From positions 310,001 through 374,000 of the forward strand of contig NOKP01000027.1 of assembly GCA_002682825.1 (NCBI GenBank): a stretch of 64,000 nt of DNA. The letters run 5' to 3'. The DNA is from Neonectria sp. B-13. Taxonomy: Eukaryota > Ascomycota > Sordariomycetes > Hypocreales > Nectriaceae. Shown here piece after piece: positions 1 to 11,454 of this stretch (position 1 is the stretch's first letter; every line of letters begins with the position of its first letter). The notes under the pieces were generated by a model. The model was not told the DNA's origin. It did no database searches and was given only the letters and a program-made list of their open reading frames with translations. The position numbers and the translations under genes were made by a program.

Positions 1-322
1 GCCTGGGCGTAGCGTCGCCAATACCGATCGATGCCGTTCTTGAGCTGGATGATGGCGAGGAAGCGGATGTCGACGGGGATGGACTTGTCAAGGTAGATGG
101 CCTGTAAGTGCATTAGTCACCGGACAAGCAAGTCCTCTTGAAGCTGGTTCAACGCACCTGCAACGAAGAGTAGTAGCCCGACTGAGCCTCCCAGGAGGTG
201 AGCTGCTGGCCGGCCGTCTGGCGCCGTGCAAAGTCGGAGGAGGTGGCAGACTGGAGGGCCTGACAGAGCGACTGCAGGGACAGCGGATTCGCGTCGCCGG
301 GAACCTCGATGGCGAAGCTCAT
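1..322 (-). CDS. Importin-beta family karyopherin, Kap120/importin-11-like (5' part, cut by window edge)
   Basis: N-terminal part of a nuclear transport receptor that would carry cargo through the nuclear pore under Ran-GTP control. Seen: exon 1 at 322-158 (55 codons, start MSFAIEVPG), intron 157-102 with donor GTGCGT, branch CTAAT and acceptor TTACAG, then exon 2 at 101-1, which runs off the window. Joined, the first 88 residues form the importin-beta N-terminal helical repeat. The stretch after the splice (LDKSIPVDIRFLAIIQLKNG, then IDRYWRR) closely resembles the equivalent part of Kap120/importin-11. Known: family members are about 1,000 residues, so roughly 90% of the gene lies outside. 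It is divergent from the ThrRS gene, 1.1 kb away. Assignment to Kap120 rather than another karyopherin rests on this short segment only. Confidence 0.8.
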
Positions 323-1417
323 GGTTGGTGCCGGCGCCGTCCAGGGGAGCGGCAGGATTCGTCGATGGGACCAGCACCGAGGCTCGACTGCGGACTTGCG
401 GACTGCGTTGCGTTGCGTACTGTACAAGTACGTGAAGAGTGGGTGGAGGGAGAGAAGATGGGGGGGGATGGGCTGGGAATTTTACCCCCGTCCAGGCGAA
501 CTAGGCAGTGAATTCGGTATCGCTGTGGTGGGGTTCCGGGACTGTATGGAGGGGTAATACGAGCTCCGTCAACGTCACGGCGTAGACGTGGACAGTTGGG
601 TGAGTTTCTTTGGGCAGACCAGTCTGGAGAGGAGTGAAATGGATGTGAATTTGAGAGATGAGTTTGATTGTTTGCCTTGGAGAGAGGAAATCCCTTGTGT
701 GGTGACAGTGTGGAAAGTGGACTACCTAACCTACCGTCACGGCAAGCCAGCCCGCCAAGGCTGCATGCTTCATCCCATACAACAACGCAAGGTCGGCAAT
801 AAACGAGGAACCCGTGGGCCGCTCCTCGGCTATGACCGAACAGCTGCAAAATGGACAAGGGTTGCAAATAACTGTTTCAGCACCAAGCGCCAACGTACCC
901 AAGCTTCCAGGCACTGGGAACTTGGAGGTCTCCCAGGTGGGAGACTCAACACCCAACGCTGTTAGCATGCACGTCCGTTTCATAAGCTGAATGTTCACCG
1001 CTGTCAGACACTCACCCCATAAGTCCTCTAGCGGATTGGTTCGAGGGACCAAGAAAAGCCCGGAAAACACACAGAATACTTGGGAGAGTGGAGAAGTATC
1101 TTGATTTGTCTCCTGTCTCTCGAATACTTGCAAATGCTCTAGTTCTGAGGTGGAAAGTTCACTTGTCCAGCTCTTCCGACTGCGATGATGATTTGTTTCA
1201 GCTGTAGTCTACTCCCTACCGCCTTGTCAAAGCGCTAAGAACCGTGGAGGCGGGCCCTGGCTCCAAGGCTCTAGCGCTAGACCACAAGGGGAAACGAGCT
1301 TTGGACCGACAGCATCCGTCCACCCACTACGACTTGGCAGTTTTTGATGATCGCGCTCGCACATCCATTCGTCCTTGGTCATTGTGACATTGCCCGCCAT
1401 CGCAATCCAAGCTGGCA
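323..1417. other. Divergent intergenic region between importin and mitochondrial ThrRS genes
   Basis: About 1.1 kb with no convincing coding exon; open frames here have random composition and no splice-linked partners. It must hold the promoters of both flanking genes. CT-rich and GA-rich tracts (around 440-700) are present, but no clear TATA box was identified. Confidence 0.6.
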
Positions 1418-2920
1418 ATGATACGCTCACGAACCGCCCGCGCAGCCCTACCAGCCCTGCTGAAAAGGCAATGGACTTGCCCAGCTTGTCTTTCCGGGCG
1501 CCGACCCTACTCACAGAAGCCGGACCAGCGCGAACCACCTGATCATCGCAAACTTGGCCTCCAGCAGGAGCTCTTCATCAGCTCCCTCTACAGCCCCGGA
1601 TCGCCCATCTTTCTGCCGAACGGCGCTAAAATATTCAACCGTCTTGTCGATTTCTTGCGGAAACAATACGTACGATATGGATTCGAGGAGGTCATCACCC
1701 CGACCATCTACAAGAAGTCGCTGTGGGCCAAATCAGGGCATCTAGAGAACTACGCCGATGACATGTACTCGGTGACTGGAAATACCCAGCATTCGAATGC
1801 TGACCATGCGGGATGCTGTGGGGGAGATCATGCTAGCACGGCCAAGGCAGAGGAGGAGGAAGAGGGCGACTATGGCTTGAAGCCCATGAATTGTCCGGGT
1901 CATTGCCTGATATTCGCTTCAAAACGTCACAGCTATCGAGACCTTCCCATTCGCTATGCCGATTTCAGCCCGCTGCACCGAAACGAGATATCAGGAGCCC
2001 TCAGCGGACTAACCCGAGTGCGACGCTTCCACCAAGATGACGGACACATCTTCTGCCGGCCGTGCCAGGTTGAAGAGGAGATCAAGAAGACGCTGGACTT
2101 TGTCAAGGTCGTCTATACTGTGCTGCGATTCGGCGTGAGCTACCGCCTGGCCCTCTCTACCCGACCAAAGGACCACTACATCGGTACGGAGGAGGAGTGG
2201 TCACGAGCTGAGGACTCACTGAAGCGAGCGCTGGATGCGTCAGGTATGGATTGGGTTGTGAAGGAAGGCGACGGGGCCTTTTACGGACCTAAGATCGACA
2301 TTATTCTCCAGGACTCGGACGGCAAGGAACACCAGACGGCCACAATCCAACTCGACTTCCAACTCCCCAAGCGCTTCGAGCTCGAGTACCAAGCCCCCGC
2401 CCCTGAGTACGAAGCCCGCGGCGAGACCACCGAGGACCCGGCGTTGCTGGCCGAGTATGGCCCCGTCCGCCCTGTCATGATCCACCGCGCGGTCCTGGGC
2501 TCAGTAGAGCGTCTAATGGCCCTCTTGATCGAGAGGTACGATGGCAAGTGGCCGTTCTGGCTCAACCCGCGGCAGGCAATTATCCTTACGGTTAACACCT
2601 CGACGCCCGTGCTGGACTGGGCTGAGGAGGTGCGTGATGTGCTGGTGGGCCACAACAGGAAGGTCTACGAGCAGCTCGAGGCCGGAGTGCTACCTGAACA
2701 AGGCGATGTTCTGCGACCAACTGGGCTGGCGGTGGATGTGGACACTACGGCGAGATCCCTCGGTGCCAAGATTAGAGAGGCACGTAAAAGTGGCTATGGC
2801 CAAATCTTGGTGGTCGGGGACGAGGATGTGAAGAATAAACAGGTTGGATTGGGCAAGGAGCGGGTAGCCCCTGAGGAGTTGCGCGAACGCTTGCGAACCA
2901 TGGTAGATACATTTGCGTAG
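1418..2920 (+). CDS. Mitochondrial threonyl-tRNA synthetase (MST1-like), single exon, 500 aa
   Basis: Charges mitochondrial tRNA with threonine. Seen: a class II synthetase core without the N-terminal TGS and editing domains of cytosolic ThrRS, the architecture of yeast Mst1. The first 35 or so residues are Arg/Ala/Ser-rich with almost no acid, fitting a mitochondrial presequence. Likely zinc ligands are C159 (in MNCPGH), H210 (in DDGH) and H356 (in MIHRAVLGS, motif 3). Motif 2 is around residues 187-212 (LHRNE, then TRVRRFHQDDGH). The C-terminal 115 residues form the anticodon-binding domain. Odd: an acidic, Cys/His-containing insert at about residues 127-153 just before the MNCPGH motif; I do not know whether it is lineage-typical. 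No intron, unlike most neighbours. Confidence 0.93.
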   Translation: MIRSRTARAALPALLKRQWTCPACLSGRRPYSQKPDQREPPDHRKLGLQQELFISSLYSPGSPIFLPNGAKIFNRLVDFLRKQYVRYGFEEVITPTIYKKSLWAKSGHLENYADDMYSVTGNTQHSNADHAGCCGGDHASTAKAEEEEEGDYGLKPMNCPGHCLIFASKRHSYRDLPIRYADFSPLHRNEISGALSGLTRVRRFHQDDGHIFCRPCQVEEEIKKTLDFVKVVYTVLRFGVSYRLALSTRPKDHYIGTEEEWSRAEDSLKRALDASGMDWVVKEGDGAFYGPKIDIILQDSDGKEHQTATIQLDFQLPKRFELEYQAPAPEYEARGETTEDPALLAEYGPVRPVMIHRAVLGSVERLMALLIERYDGKWPFWLNPRQAIILTVNTSTPVLDWAEEVRDVLVGHNRKVYEQLEAGVLPEQGDVLRPTGLAVDVDTTARSLGAKIREARKSGYGQILVVGDEDVKNKQVGLGKERVAPEELRERLRTMVDTFA

Positions 2921-3314
2921 ATATCTTTCCACTCTCCCTCGGGCAGCCAACGTAGATACAAGTCCTCTCCCAATCGTCCTTCCCCCATCCCCAGAAGCGC
3001 AGAGCTGCGCGATGCGACTGTCCATTACCTTGTATCAAACATGATACTGTTGGTGCTGCCGATAGCTGTAGCAGAAGCGCAAGTGGCCGTCGTGGGGCCA
3101 TGCTCGCGCCCGATCCTTCTAGTCTATGTCGTATGCCGTTGTCTCGTTATGCTTGGGATTTGATAGAGCCGTCTTGATGGGAAAATCACCCCCTCGCCCG
3201 GCTCTGGCTCGTCCCGGACTGCTGATACAGTGTTCTGTGGTGGCCATCAGTGCACCGTCCCGGGTCTGAAGTCATCTGATGCCTTGACCGGTGACCGGGA
3301 TGCGCCGGCCAAAC
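2921..3314. other. Convergent 3' intergenic region
   Basis: 394 bp between the ThrRS stop and the annotated end of the bHLH gene, which is read from the other strand. It may contain a third exon of the bHLH gene on the minus strand (about 3225 down to 3125). Otherwise nothing coding is evident. Confidence 0.5.
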
Positions 3315-3751
3315 TCACCTCTTGAGCTTGTCGTCGACACCACCGCCGGCCTGCTCGATGCGATCAATCATGGCCTGGCGCTCGACGAGCTGCTCGCGCA
3401 TGTAGTCGACGGTGCGCTTGAGGACCAAGCCCTCCGAGCGGCCCTGGCCCTCGAGCCCGGGCACCAGCTCGGTCAGGCGATCGAAGCCCTCGCGGATAGC
3501 CTGCCGTCGCTTCTGCTCTACGGGGCGCGCATTAGTCTTCGACGGCGTATCTGGTCGATCGCGCAAGGCAGAAAAAGGACCATGTCCAGGAACGCAGAAG
3601 TGATATGCAGGGGCCTTGTGGCGCCTGCGCGCAACGTACCTGACGCAATGTGGTTCTGCTTCTTCTCCTCCTCGGTGAGGCGCGGTTTGTCATCGGCTTG
3701 CGCGCCGGCCTCACCGGCGGCGGGAGACTTGTTATTTGGTGACGACGACAT
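3315..3751 (-). CDS. Basic helix-loop-helix transcription factor, INO4-like
   Basis: Small bHLH regulator. Seen: exon 1 3751-3640 (start MSSSPNNK), intron 3639-3518 with donor GTACGT, CTAAT branch and acceptor GTAG, exon 2 3517-3315; 104 residues as called. The basic region straddles the splice junction (KKQNHIAS then EQKRRQAIREGF). Helix 1, a loop and helix 2 (SEGLVLKRTVDYMREQLVER) follow. The H-E-R layout of the basic helix predicts E-box (CANNTG) binding. Known: Ino4-type proteins regulate phospholipid synthesis as heterodimers; applying that here is inference. Odd: the stop TGA lies inside a perfect donor (AG|GTGAGT), so the protein may continue into a third exon after an acceptor near 3225, adding about 31 residues. 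Confidence 0.8.
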
Positions 3752-4489
3752 TTGCAGAAGCACGTATGCGAAAAGGAGTGTTTGAAGGAAGTCCCTGGGG
3801 CGGGAGAGAGAGACTGCCGGGGCGGAAGGGAGAGCTTTTAAAGGTGTAAGTGTGTGAGGGAACGGTGCAGGCTGGTCAAAGAAGCGGCTTGTGACGTGCA
3901 AGGATGTTGCCCCAGATTCGCCATGTGAAACCCTGGTCCTTGCATGTGCTCGGGCGGTTGCGCGGCGCTGCAGTTACGTAGGGAGGTGGTAGTTCACCGT
4001 AAAGCTCCTCAATAATCGCACTACCTCGTACAGCTCTTATCAAAAAGTCTTAATTGCCTGATCCACACGTCCACTCTTGCGCACATGTGATAGTGACGTC
4101 CTCGGCCTGCAAGACATTCCCTCAACGAACTTCAGTGTTACTCCGACTAGCTCATGATTTGCAGGTGCCTCGGATTTGATCTGCTTGATCTGCACGGCAT
4201 GCCACTCAAACATATCGAAAAACGTCTGACATGTGCCATTGCTGTCTAATTGTCCACGACTTGCAGCACCTTCATCGCAGTCTCGGACTTGCGCTACTTT
4301 AGTTCCAAACATAATTCTAAATTTTGTATTTGCCAATTCGGGCCGTCGTACATCGCAACCCGTCAAAACATGTCCGGAACGATGAACCATGAGACGCCTC
4401 TTACCAATCTATGTAGTTCCAGGGCAAGCCTAAGCTGAGCGTGGCTCATGCCTTGAGTTATATCCTATATGCGTCGAGCATGTGGACCT
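3752..4489. other. Intergenic region upstream of the bHLH gene and downstream of Maf
   Basis: 738 bp. It holds the bHLH promoter on the minus strand and the 3' flank of the Maf gene. An open frame at 4040-4390 (minus) has no recognisable motif, and I could not support it as a gene. Confidence 0.5.
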
Positions 4490-5361
4490 TTATTCCTCCT
4501 CTTCCTCATCAAATTCATCTACATCCTGCCTGAAGATGACCTTTTCCGCTAGAGCCAAACACCGTCGAACCGGGAGCCCAACTGCGTTGTCGACGCCTCC
4601 GTCAATTTTCTCCACCATCAACATACCGCCAACGCCTTGAACGGCATATCCGCCGGCCTTGTCAGCTCCCTCACGAGTCTTGACGTATGCCTCAATCACA
4701 TCGTCCGGGAGTCCATCGGACTCGCTCAAGAAGTAGACCTTGGTCTCTTGTGTATCGCTAGCTATTTCGTATCCCGGATGCCTCGCATCATCCCTAGGGG
4801 CCATTACGGTGACTGCGGTCAAGACCCGGTGCATCCGTGTATCCCGCAGGTGCTTTAGCATGCGAATGTGGTCCGCCTCGCTTCGTGGCTTTTCTAGGAT
4901 CAGGCCGTCGCGGGTGACCACGATGGTATCGGCAGCGATGACGAGGTGAGGGTCGGGGATGGACTTAAGGCTCAGCTCTAGAGCGGTAGCATATACATCC
5001 ATGCATTTTTGGCGGGCAGTGGCGGCGACATATCCATCGGCTCCGTAGGCCTTTTTGTCGAGGTCCTCCGGTTTCGTGGAAGGGGTGATTTCGAGGTTTG
5101 TGAGGCCAAACTAGCTGCTGTGAGCACTTCAACTGGGGAGAAAGTAGCTGGACGTGGCCATACCTGTTGCAGCAATGCTCTTCGCCGGGGCGAGGCGGAG
5201 GCGAGGATCACACGCTTGGTGCTGAGATGGGTGAGGATGGGGAGCTCCAGGGGCAGCGGGCCTTTGCGGATTGGCAGGTTCTGGCGCGGAGGATGGTCAT
5301 GGTCCTCGACAGACTTGTCGTTGTCCGGAGGGGGGCTACTCGGGGTTGTGGAATCCGCCAT
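4490..5361 (-). CDS. Maf-like nucleoside triphosphate pyrophosphatase (ASMTL/YhdE family), 272 aa
   Basis: Hydrolyses nucleoside triphosphates to monophosphate and pyrophosphate, a house-cleaning role in nucleotide pools. Seen: exon 1 5361-5164 (66 codons, start MADSTTPSS), intron 5163-5111 (donor GTATGG, acceptor CTAG), exon 2 5110-4490. Maf signatures: the substrate-binding loop ILASASPRRRALLQQ ends exon 1; AADTIVV and the following EKPRSEADHIRML carry the metal and base-binding residues; GGYAVQG and the NAVGLPV segment close the fold. The tail ends in a run of Glu. The frame is open upstream of the start and would add a His run from a TGA-repeat tract; I chose the later ATG because it sits in good context and the extension has no family counterpart. 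Confidence 0.9.
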
Positions 5362-6556
5362 GGTCTTGGTGGTGTGCGAATTGCAACTGTGGAAAGAATG
5401 GTGATGATGATGATGATGATGGTGGATAGCTGGTGCCGAGTTGGAGAGTGAGGTCAATGTGGGGTTTGAGCATGGAACGCGCCAGTCCGCCCCACGACGA
5501 CCAGCCCATCCCGCCTGTAGCTCCAACTGAGGGGCCTCGGTGCGCCTCAGCGAGAGCTGGGACTTCGTGTATAAATGCTTGGGTTCATGGTAGTGACAAG
5601 TAGAGCAGCTGCCCTGGAGTTGGAGAAGACGGCTTAGGCCTTGGAACAATTAGTCCCAAATGTTGTCAGAGCTGGAGTGTTCGCTGCACGTGTCTGTTGT
5701 TGTACCTTAACTGCCGAGTCTGCCCGGAGCTCTGCCCTTAGGTAAGGTACCTACTTAACTAAGGTAGGTGAGCTCATGCTTCAAGTTCCAAACTGCGCTG
5801 GAGTCTGGACTGGATTGAATGTCCCAGATCCATACTAGGGAGTGCAAATAGCTGCAAACTGCAGGTTTGCGGCCAATTTTTCTCGCTACAGAGCAATATC
5901 GAGGGCATTTCCGCAACATTTAGAAGCCTCGATTGGTGTCTTTATTATGTTTTGGGTGTTGGTTGCGAATTTGCTTGGTCAATGGCTGCAATGCCCCCAT
6001 GTCGCTCACTACATACCTTAGGTACCCGTCTGAGTGTTTGCCTTGGTGCCTTAGCGTCGTTTTCAGGCATTTCGAATCTGCGATCAAGCCAACCTACTTA
6101 CTAGCCGAAGCGGGTACCTCGCCCCATGTACTGCCGCTCTGCTGCGTCTCCGTACCACCACCTCACCTTCAGTTGCAGTGCAAAAAGCCAAACCCGACCT
6201 CTCCGACAGCCCGCCAACGCCAAAGCACCTTTCGCGCTTCCAAAAAACAGTTGCACGGTTTCGCAGCCGCGCGCAGGTGACCCTTAACGCCCCGGAGCAT
6301 TCCGCGGCTCGCTGTTGACGCTCCAACTCCGCCCTAATCGCCAGCCCTGACTTGTCGAAATCCACGACGTCCGTGGTGCATTTGACGCGACCATTGGACA
6401 ACCACGCGTCGAAACCCACTCGAGCATTGTCGCTACCGCCTCGACACTGGCATCTGCGCGAACCCATTGTCCCTTGACGACAGGTCCTTCGATAGTACCC
6501 TGCCCAGGCTTGTGATGCGCTCGTCTCCGCGACTCTAGCAAGCACCCACGCCCGCC
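5362..6556. other. Divergent promoter region between Maf and Rsc4-like genes
   Basis: About 1.2 kb with no supported exon. It includes a TGA microsatellite (5402-5421) just upstream of Maf, repeated GGTACC/TTAGGTA-like short motifs around 5740-5765 and 6015-6025, and CT-rich stretches before the Rsc4 start (6120-6250). Confidence 0.5.
5402..5421. repeat. TGA trinucleotide microsatellite
   Basis: About six tandem TGA units in the 5' leader region of the Maf gene. Read on the minus strand it would encode a His run upstream of the chosen start. Confidence 0.8.
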
Positions 6557-8983
6557 ATGGAGACCAAGCGCAAGGCCAATGGCGCTGCGCCCGTGGAAAC
6601 CCCCGATCGTGCCGCGAAACGTCGCAAACTCGCTGTAAGTCGGACTCCTTGTTTCCACATTCATCGGATCAGTGTAATGCTTTTCTTGCTTGGATCGGTT
6701 CTTCCTACCCCCCCGCGAGTGCGCGACTTGTTGACAGCGCAACTCCCAGTCCATCGCCGGAAACACAGGAACCCGGAAAGCTAATCAGCCTCCATCGCAG
6801 GAGTTCGACTTGTCCAAAGGGGAGACCCCAGACTCGACGACAGCGTATGGGTTGAGCTTCCTCGAACAGATTCGTCGGACGGCCGACAAGAGGTGAGTGA
6901 CCACGGGTCGCATTCGATGCAATGCCACGAGCTACTGACCCTTGCCTTGTCTAGTGGTCGTCTTGTCGCAACCTACTTCGAGCACCTGCTCCCTCGCGAG
7001 GGCAATGCAGAGTATTATAAGCGAACGCGCATGCCTATTTCTCTGGAAACGGCTGAGAACAAGCTGAACAAGGGCGAGTTTGAGAACCTCGCCGAACTAG
7101 AGAGCTACTTCAAGCGAATGATTGCCAACGCCAAGGAGTTCTACCCCCGATCATCATCCACTTTCGACGACGCGGAAAGGATCCGGAAAGCTCTGAGCAA
7201 CTATATGACCAAGACCAATCCTGCCTACCACAACCGGGGTTACCAAGCCGTACCGACTCCACTCCCCCCAGACTCTGACGACGCCGAAGAGGGAGATGCA
7301 GAAGGAGACGAGAACGGCGAGGGCGAGGAAGAGGGAGACGACGAGGACGCAGAAAACGAAGATGATGACGCCGACGCCGACGAAGAAGATAAAGAGGAAG
7401 AGCCTGAGGAGGAGGAGGAAGAAGAAGAGGAAGAGGAGCCCAGCTCGCGAAAGCGATCCATCATCCTTAAGCGACGGGGCCCAGGCCGTCCAACTCGTGC
7501 AGCTGCCTCCAAATCACAGGAGAGCCCGCAACCATCGGCCGCCTCTAGCCGGCCTGACCACCAATTCGAGAATGTCCCTTACAAGGGCCTCAACTTCCAG
7601 CAGGCTCAGGAGAAAATTGTTGAGGAGCTTCTCAGACACCAGGAACCGGAGTATGTGAACATCACTCCTGTTAATCCCCAGCTACTGACCTCGCTATTAG
7701 GTACGAGGATGCCTACTTTGAGCCATTCATCAATCTCCCTCCTCGAGCTTTGAAGGACTACTACAAAGTCATCAACGACCCGCTGTCCATCAAGAAGCTA
7801 CAGAAGATGGTCAAAGGCGTTCACGGGCGTGGCGAGAATACCGGTGCCAGTGACTTCAAAACCTGGAATGCTTTCGAAGAGAAGTCTAAGCTTCTCTGGA
7901 CAAATGCCTTCTTCTACAATGAGGAGGGAAGCGAAATCTACACTTTGGCACAAGAGCTGGCGGTTCGTTTTCCCATGCATGCCTGGACTTGGAACTTATC
8001 TAACTTTTAACTAGAAATTCTTTAGCAAAGAATTAAAGAAGGCACAGGCGGTCGTACCAGAGCCTACCCAAGCCAAGATCAAGCTCAAGGTTGGCCAAGG
8101 CGCCGAGTCAACGCCACAAGCCAAGAAGATCACGATTCACGTCGGAGGTCGAGGGGACTCTACAGACTCGCCAGCTCCCCAACCCACTCAACCTGTCGAT
8201 GGGCCTGCCAACGGTCAACCTGTCAACGGGACTCACACTGCAGCTCCTGCCCTGCCAAGTCTTCCCCAGCTGGACAAGGCCCGCAGTGTATCTGCTTCAG
8301 TCCCGTCCCCAAGCCCATCTACCCACGTTGCCCTCAAGGCTGAGGATGGCGCGGCTGTGTCGCCGGTTGTTCCTCGCTCGGCCAGCGCAGCCTCCGCCCA
8401 AGCTGTTCCTGCACCTAGTGCTCCCATCCCTGCAGTCCAGTCTCAACCGGTGCAGCACAACCCCCTAGCCAACGGCTATATGGAACAGAAGCGATTCCGT
8501 GGTCCTGGAAAAGGTGAGTCTAGCCCCAGTCAAAGTCCCTGGCCCGCACATTGCTAATACGACCTAGGCATTGACGATGCTCTCATTGCTAGAGTGAGGG
8601 TACAACTCCACCCTGCTGTTCAAGTCCAGAGCCCTACTGTTGCAACCGTTATGCCTCACCCGACGGAGATGGTGCAATCCGCCACGGTGAACTTGCCTGC
8701 TCATCTGGGCCGCGTCCTTATCATTCCACTGCTACCGGACTTGTTGCGCACTCGGCAATACAGCCTCTGGATCGTGGTGAATAAGCAGCCCCTGAAACCG
8801 AGCCACCAACAGGCCCCGGGACAACAGCCGCAGGAACGTGCTTTTGAGGCTATTTTGCACCCTGGAGTAAACGTTGTCGAGACGCACCTAATTGCGGCCA
8901 TACCTCGATCCGAGCGTGTCCCCGGCGGTCCAGAAGTGGAACTGGAAGTCTTCACCATCTTCATCAATGTGCTTAAGACTTAG
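6557..8983 (+). CDS. RSC chromatin-remodelling subunit Rsc4-like, tandem bromodomain protein, 654 aa
   Basis: Nuclear subunit expected in the RSC-type SWI/SNF remodeller, reading acetyl-lysine on histone H3. Exons: 6557-6634, 6801-6892, 6955-7650, 7701-7962, 8015-8513, 8568-8983; each intron has a GT donor and AG acceptor and the phases agree. Domains: Lys-rich N terminus; bromodomain 1 about residues 40-140; a long Glu/Asp run about 160-220; an AT-hook-like KRRGPGRPTR; bromodomain 2 about 260-360 (FEPFINLPPRALKDYY, then DPLSIKKLQ); a Pro/Ser/Ala-rich linker; and a conserved C-terminal region from about 500. Two bromodomains plus this C-terminal domain fit Rsc4 better than BET proteins, which carry an ET domain. 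Divergent from the Maf gene. Confidence 0.88.
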
Positions 8984-9698
8984 CCGGTCCCCTACCAACA
9001 ATCTGCGGAGCATGGGGAACTGAACATGTGACGGTTTCTTATGCCGATAGGCCAGGATACTGATGATTGATATATAACACGAGGGCTGTCTTTTTGGGCG
9101 GGATCGTTTTCGGCGCGTTAAAGGTTGTGGCGGATGGAGTAGGACGGTGCCATTCCCAAGGTCTGAAACGGGATATACGGTGTATTTCAAGTCGTGCTGC
9201 TTCGTTTTCTTTTGGTTCACAGCGTGGCATGAATGGGTCTGGCTGGAAGAGTTAGGCCCCTTTGCTTTTCCTCCGGGGAAACATTTGGAGGCCCCAGGCC
9301 CCAAGATCAGGCTACATAGGCACATATAATCGAAGCCGTAAAGAGGTCAAACGTGTACGCATGTGCTCTACTGAGTTGACTAGCTTGCTGCGACTGAAGA
9401 AGCTGGGTGGCCTTGCTTGTCTCTGGGCCTCCCACCTCATTCTTTGCAGTCATGAGTATCATGCGCAGGCCAGACCTAAAATCGACAGCGTTTGTGTGTA
9501 AAACTCTAGTTTAAAAGATTGCTCTGTCCACACACCTCGGTAGTGTCTGAGATGGCGTCGGAAATTGATGGAAGTTGTGATATTCTGAATTCTATGGTAT
9601 CTCAAAGCAGAACCCAGTCCCAAGCGCCACGCAAAGCTGTGCTAAAACTCCCCTGCCTTCCATGCTATGTCTCCGGCTTTATCTACCCTTGCTCATTC
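8984..9698. other. Convergent 3' intergenic region
   Basis: 715 bp between the ends of the Rsc4-like gene and the conserved mitochondrial-type gene. No supported exon. Mirrored at 60862-61576. Confidence 0.6.
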
Positions 9699-11108
9699 TT
9701 AGCCAGGCGCTGGCCGCTGCTTGATCTGCACTAGATGCTTGAGTCCAGTCTGGATGCCCATGAACTTGCGCAGCTTGGGATCGTACCACCCCAAGACGTA
9801 CACTGCCATGCAGGCAGTCTTTCCTCGCAACTCCACTACTCCATCGACTCGGATGCATCCCCGGTTGGGGGGGCTTTTCGTCGGCTTCCAGTTCTTCGCG
9901 AATGTGAGTGAAGCTGCTTGGATGGCGGCTTGGACGCGAGGGTCAAGTTGCGTTTCGCCACCGAAGAGAGTGCCGATGATATCGCCGCTCCCTGTCGGGA
10001 ATTGACCTTGGGGAGGCCGTTCCGCCTGACCGAGTATCCGCACCGTTTGTTTTCCAGAGGTACCGAACCCGCTGCCTTGCTCTTTGAGACGGTCAAGAGT
10101 CACTGACTGCCATGTGGGGTCAGGGGCACTTGGGCCGTTGAAGCCCAGGGCTTTGGCGACGTCCTGCGCTGTTTGTTTAAAAAGGAAGTTGACAAACGTC
10201 CATGCTGTCATTGCAACCGCCTTGGGGTATATGACTTTGTCCAAGTGTCCTGCCGCGGTCGAGTCTATGGGTCGGTCGCCCCAGAAGAGTCCATCTTCAT
10301 CGACAATGAGACTACACACAGCTTGTTAGCTAAGACATTACGACCGGAACCGGCTTACGTACCCAGCAACATAATGTTTCGGAGGAGGAGCGGGTGGGTA
10401 TATGATATCTAGCCACAGCTTCCTAACTGAGATAGCACCGCCACCCAAGAGCCGAACGAACGCCGGGTTCTTCTCGACCCCTCGTTTGATCTCGTCCGCT
10501 AGGCCAACTTATATATGTTAGAATTCGAGGACGTGCTAGTTCGTGCATTCGACTTACACTTGATTTCTTTTTGAAGTTTCGTGTCTTGGTTGACCTTCAC
10601 AAACATCTCCCACTCCGGATCAGATCCCCGGTACGGTGGCTGCTTGACTTCCTTCGTGGTAAACGGAAATGGGAGGAACAAGATCGGTTCGTCCTCCTCA
10701 GCCATGTTCTGCACCTCCTCCTTCTCCTTGTCGGACAAAGCCTCCCATTCTGCGTCGGCCCAATCGAGTAGTGGATCGAATACGATGGTCGCGAATATCT
10801 GCCAACAAGTATATAAAACAATGGTCGTGAAGACGGCTCGTCTATAAACCACGTTAGCATATCGCATTATTGGGAATGTGGTGGGGTGAGGTAACGCACC
10901 CGATCCGTCGCCGAAGGCTTGGGCCGTAGGACCGAGGTTGAGAGATGGGCTTAGGGAAATAAATCGGCAAATCCGAGGGAAGCTTTTGTCGTCGCCATGG
11001 AAGGAAGGAAATTTGTTTCGCAAACGGTCGAAGGTGTCGGTTGACGGCTCGTTGCGTTGGGATTGTAGAGAGGGTCACAGGCCGAAGGGCAACCCGTCGA
11101 GCCAACAT
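9699..11108 (-). CDS. Conserved fungal protein of unknown function, probably mitochondrial, 413 aa
   Basis: I do not recognise a named family. Exons: 11108-10900, 10841-10558, 10498-10363, 10311-9699; introns have donors GTGCGT, GTAAGT, GTACGT and consistent phases. The N terminus (MLARRVALRPVTL and onward) is rich in Arg, Thr and Pro and lacks acidic residues for about 45 positions, typical of a mitochondrial presequence. One hydrophobic segment at about residues 71-88 (VFTTIVLYTCWQIFATIVF) could be a membrane anchor. It is followed by an acidic helix (DPLLDWADAEWEALSDKEKEE) and a soluble C-terminal region ending in GWYDPKLRKFMGIQTG. Inference: inner-membrane protein with one anchor. Divergent from the Vps3844 gene (346 bp apart). 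Confidence 0.75.
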
Positions 11109-11454
11109 CCCGCTCTCGAAGAAGCCAGAAGGCTACGGCCGTGAAGAAATGAAGACACTGTAAAAGAGAAGACTTGACCTCGCCGTCTCGTAGCAATGTT
11201 ATAACAGAAGAGGCATCATGGCAGTGGCGATTACGATGGTGACGGATGGTCTTCGCCCGGCCCGCGCGGTTGGTGGACGAAACGGCGACCAGTACCGTGC
11301 GCGCCAGGCAGGATACTGTATGACGGAACAACGAGGCCGCGAATCCCGACACGTGCAACGGCCAAGGGACTCGTCGTGCCTAGAGCTTGCGACGTTCCAA
11401 GCTATCTCAGACTGGCCTTGCCAACAACCAAGCTTCATCAACCCCTAAGCCAAA
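11109..11454. promoter_or_regulatory. Bidirectional promoter, conserved mitochondrial-type gene / Vps3844
   Basis: 346 bp separate two divergent start codons. It contains a CACGTG E-box at 11350-11355, about 100 bp before the Vps3844 start. Mirrored at 59106-59451. Confidence 0.5.

Noticed and set aside
5361..5649. N-terminal extension of Maf with a nine-His run
   Set aside because: Made by a TGA microsatellite in the leader; Maf proteins do not have it and a good ATG follows.
7240..7512. Poly-Ser frame antisense to the Rsc4 acidic run
   Set aside because: Complement of GAG/GAC/GAA repeats.
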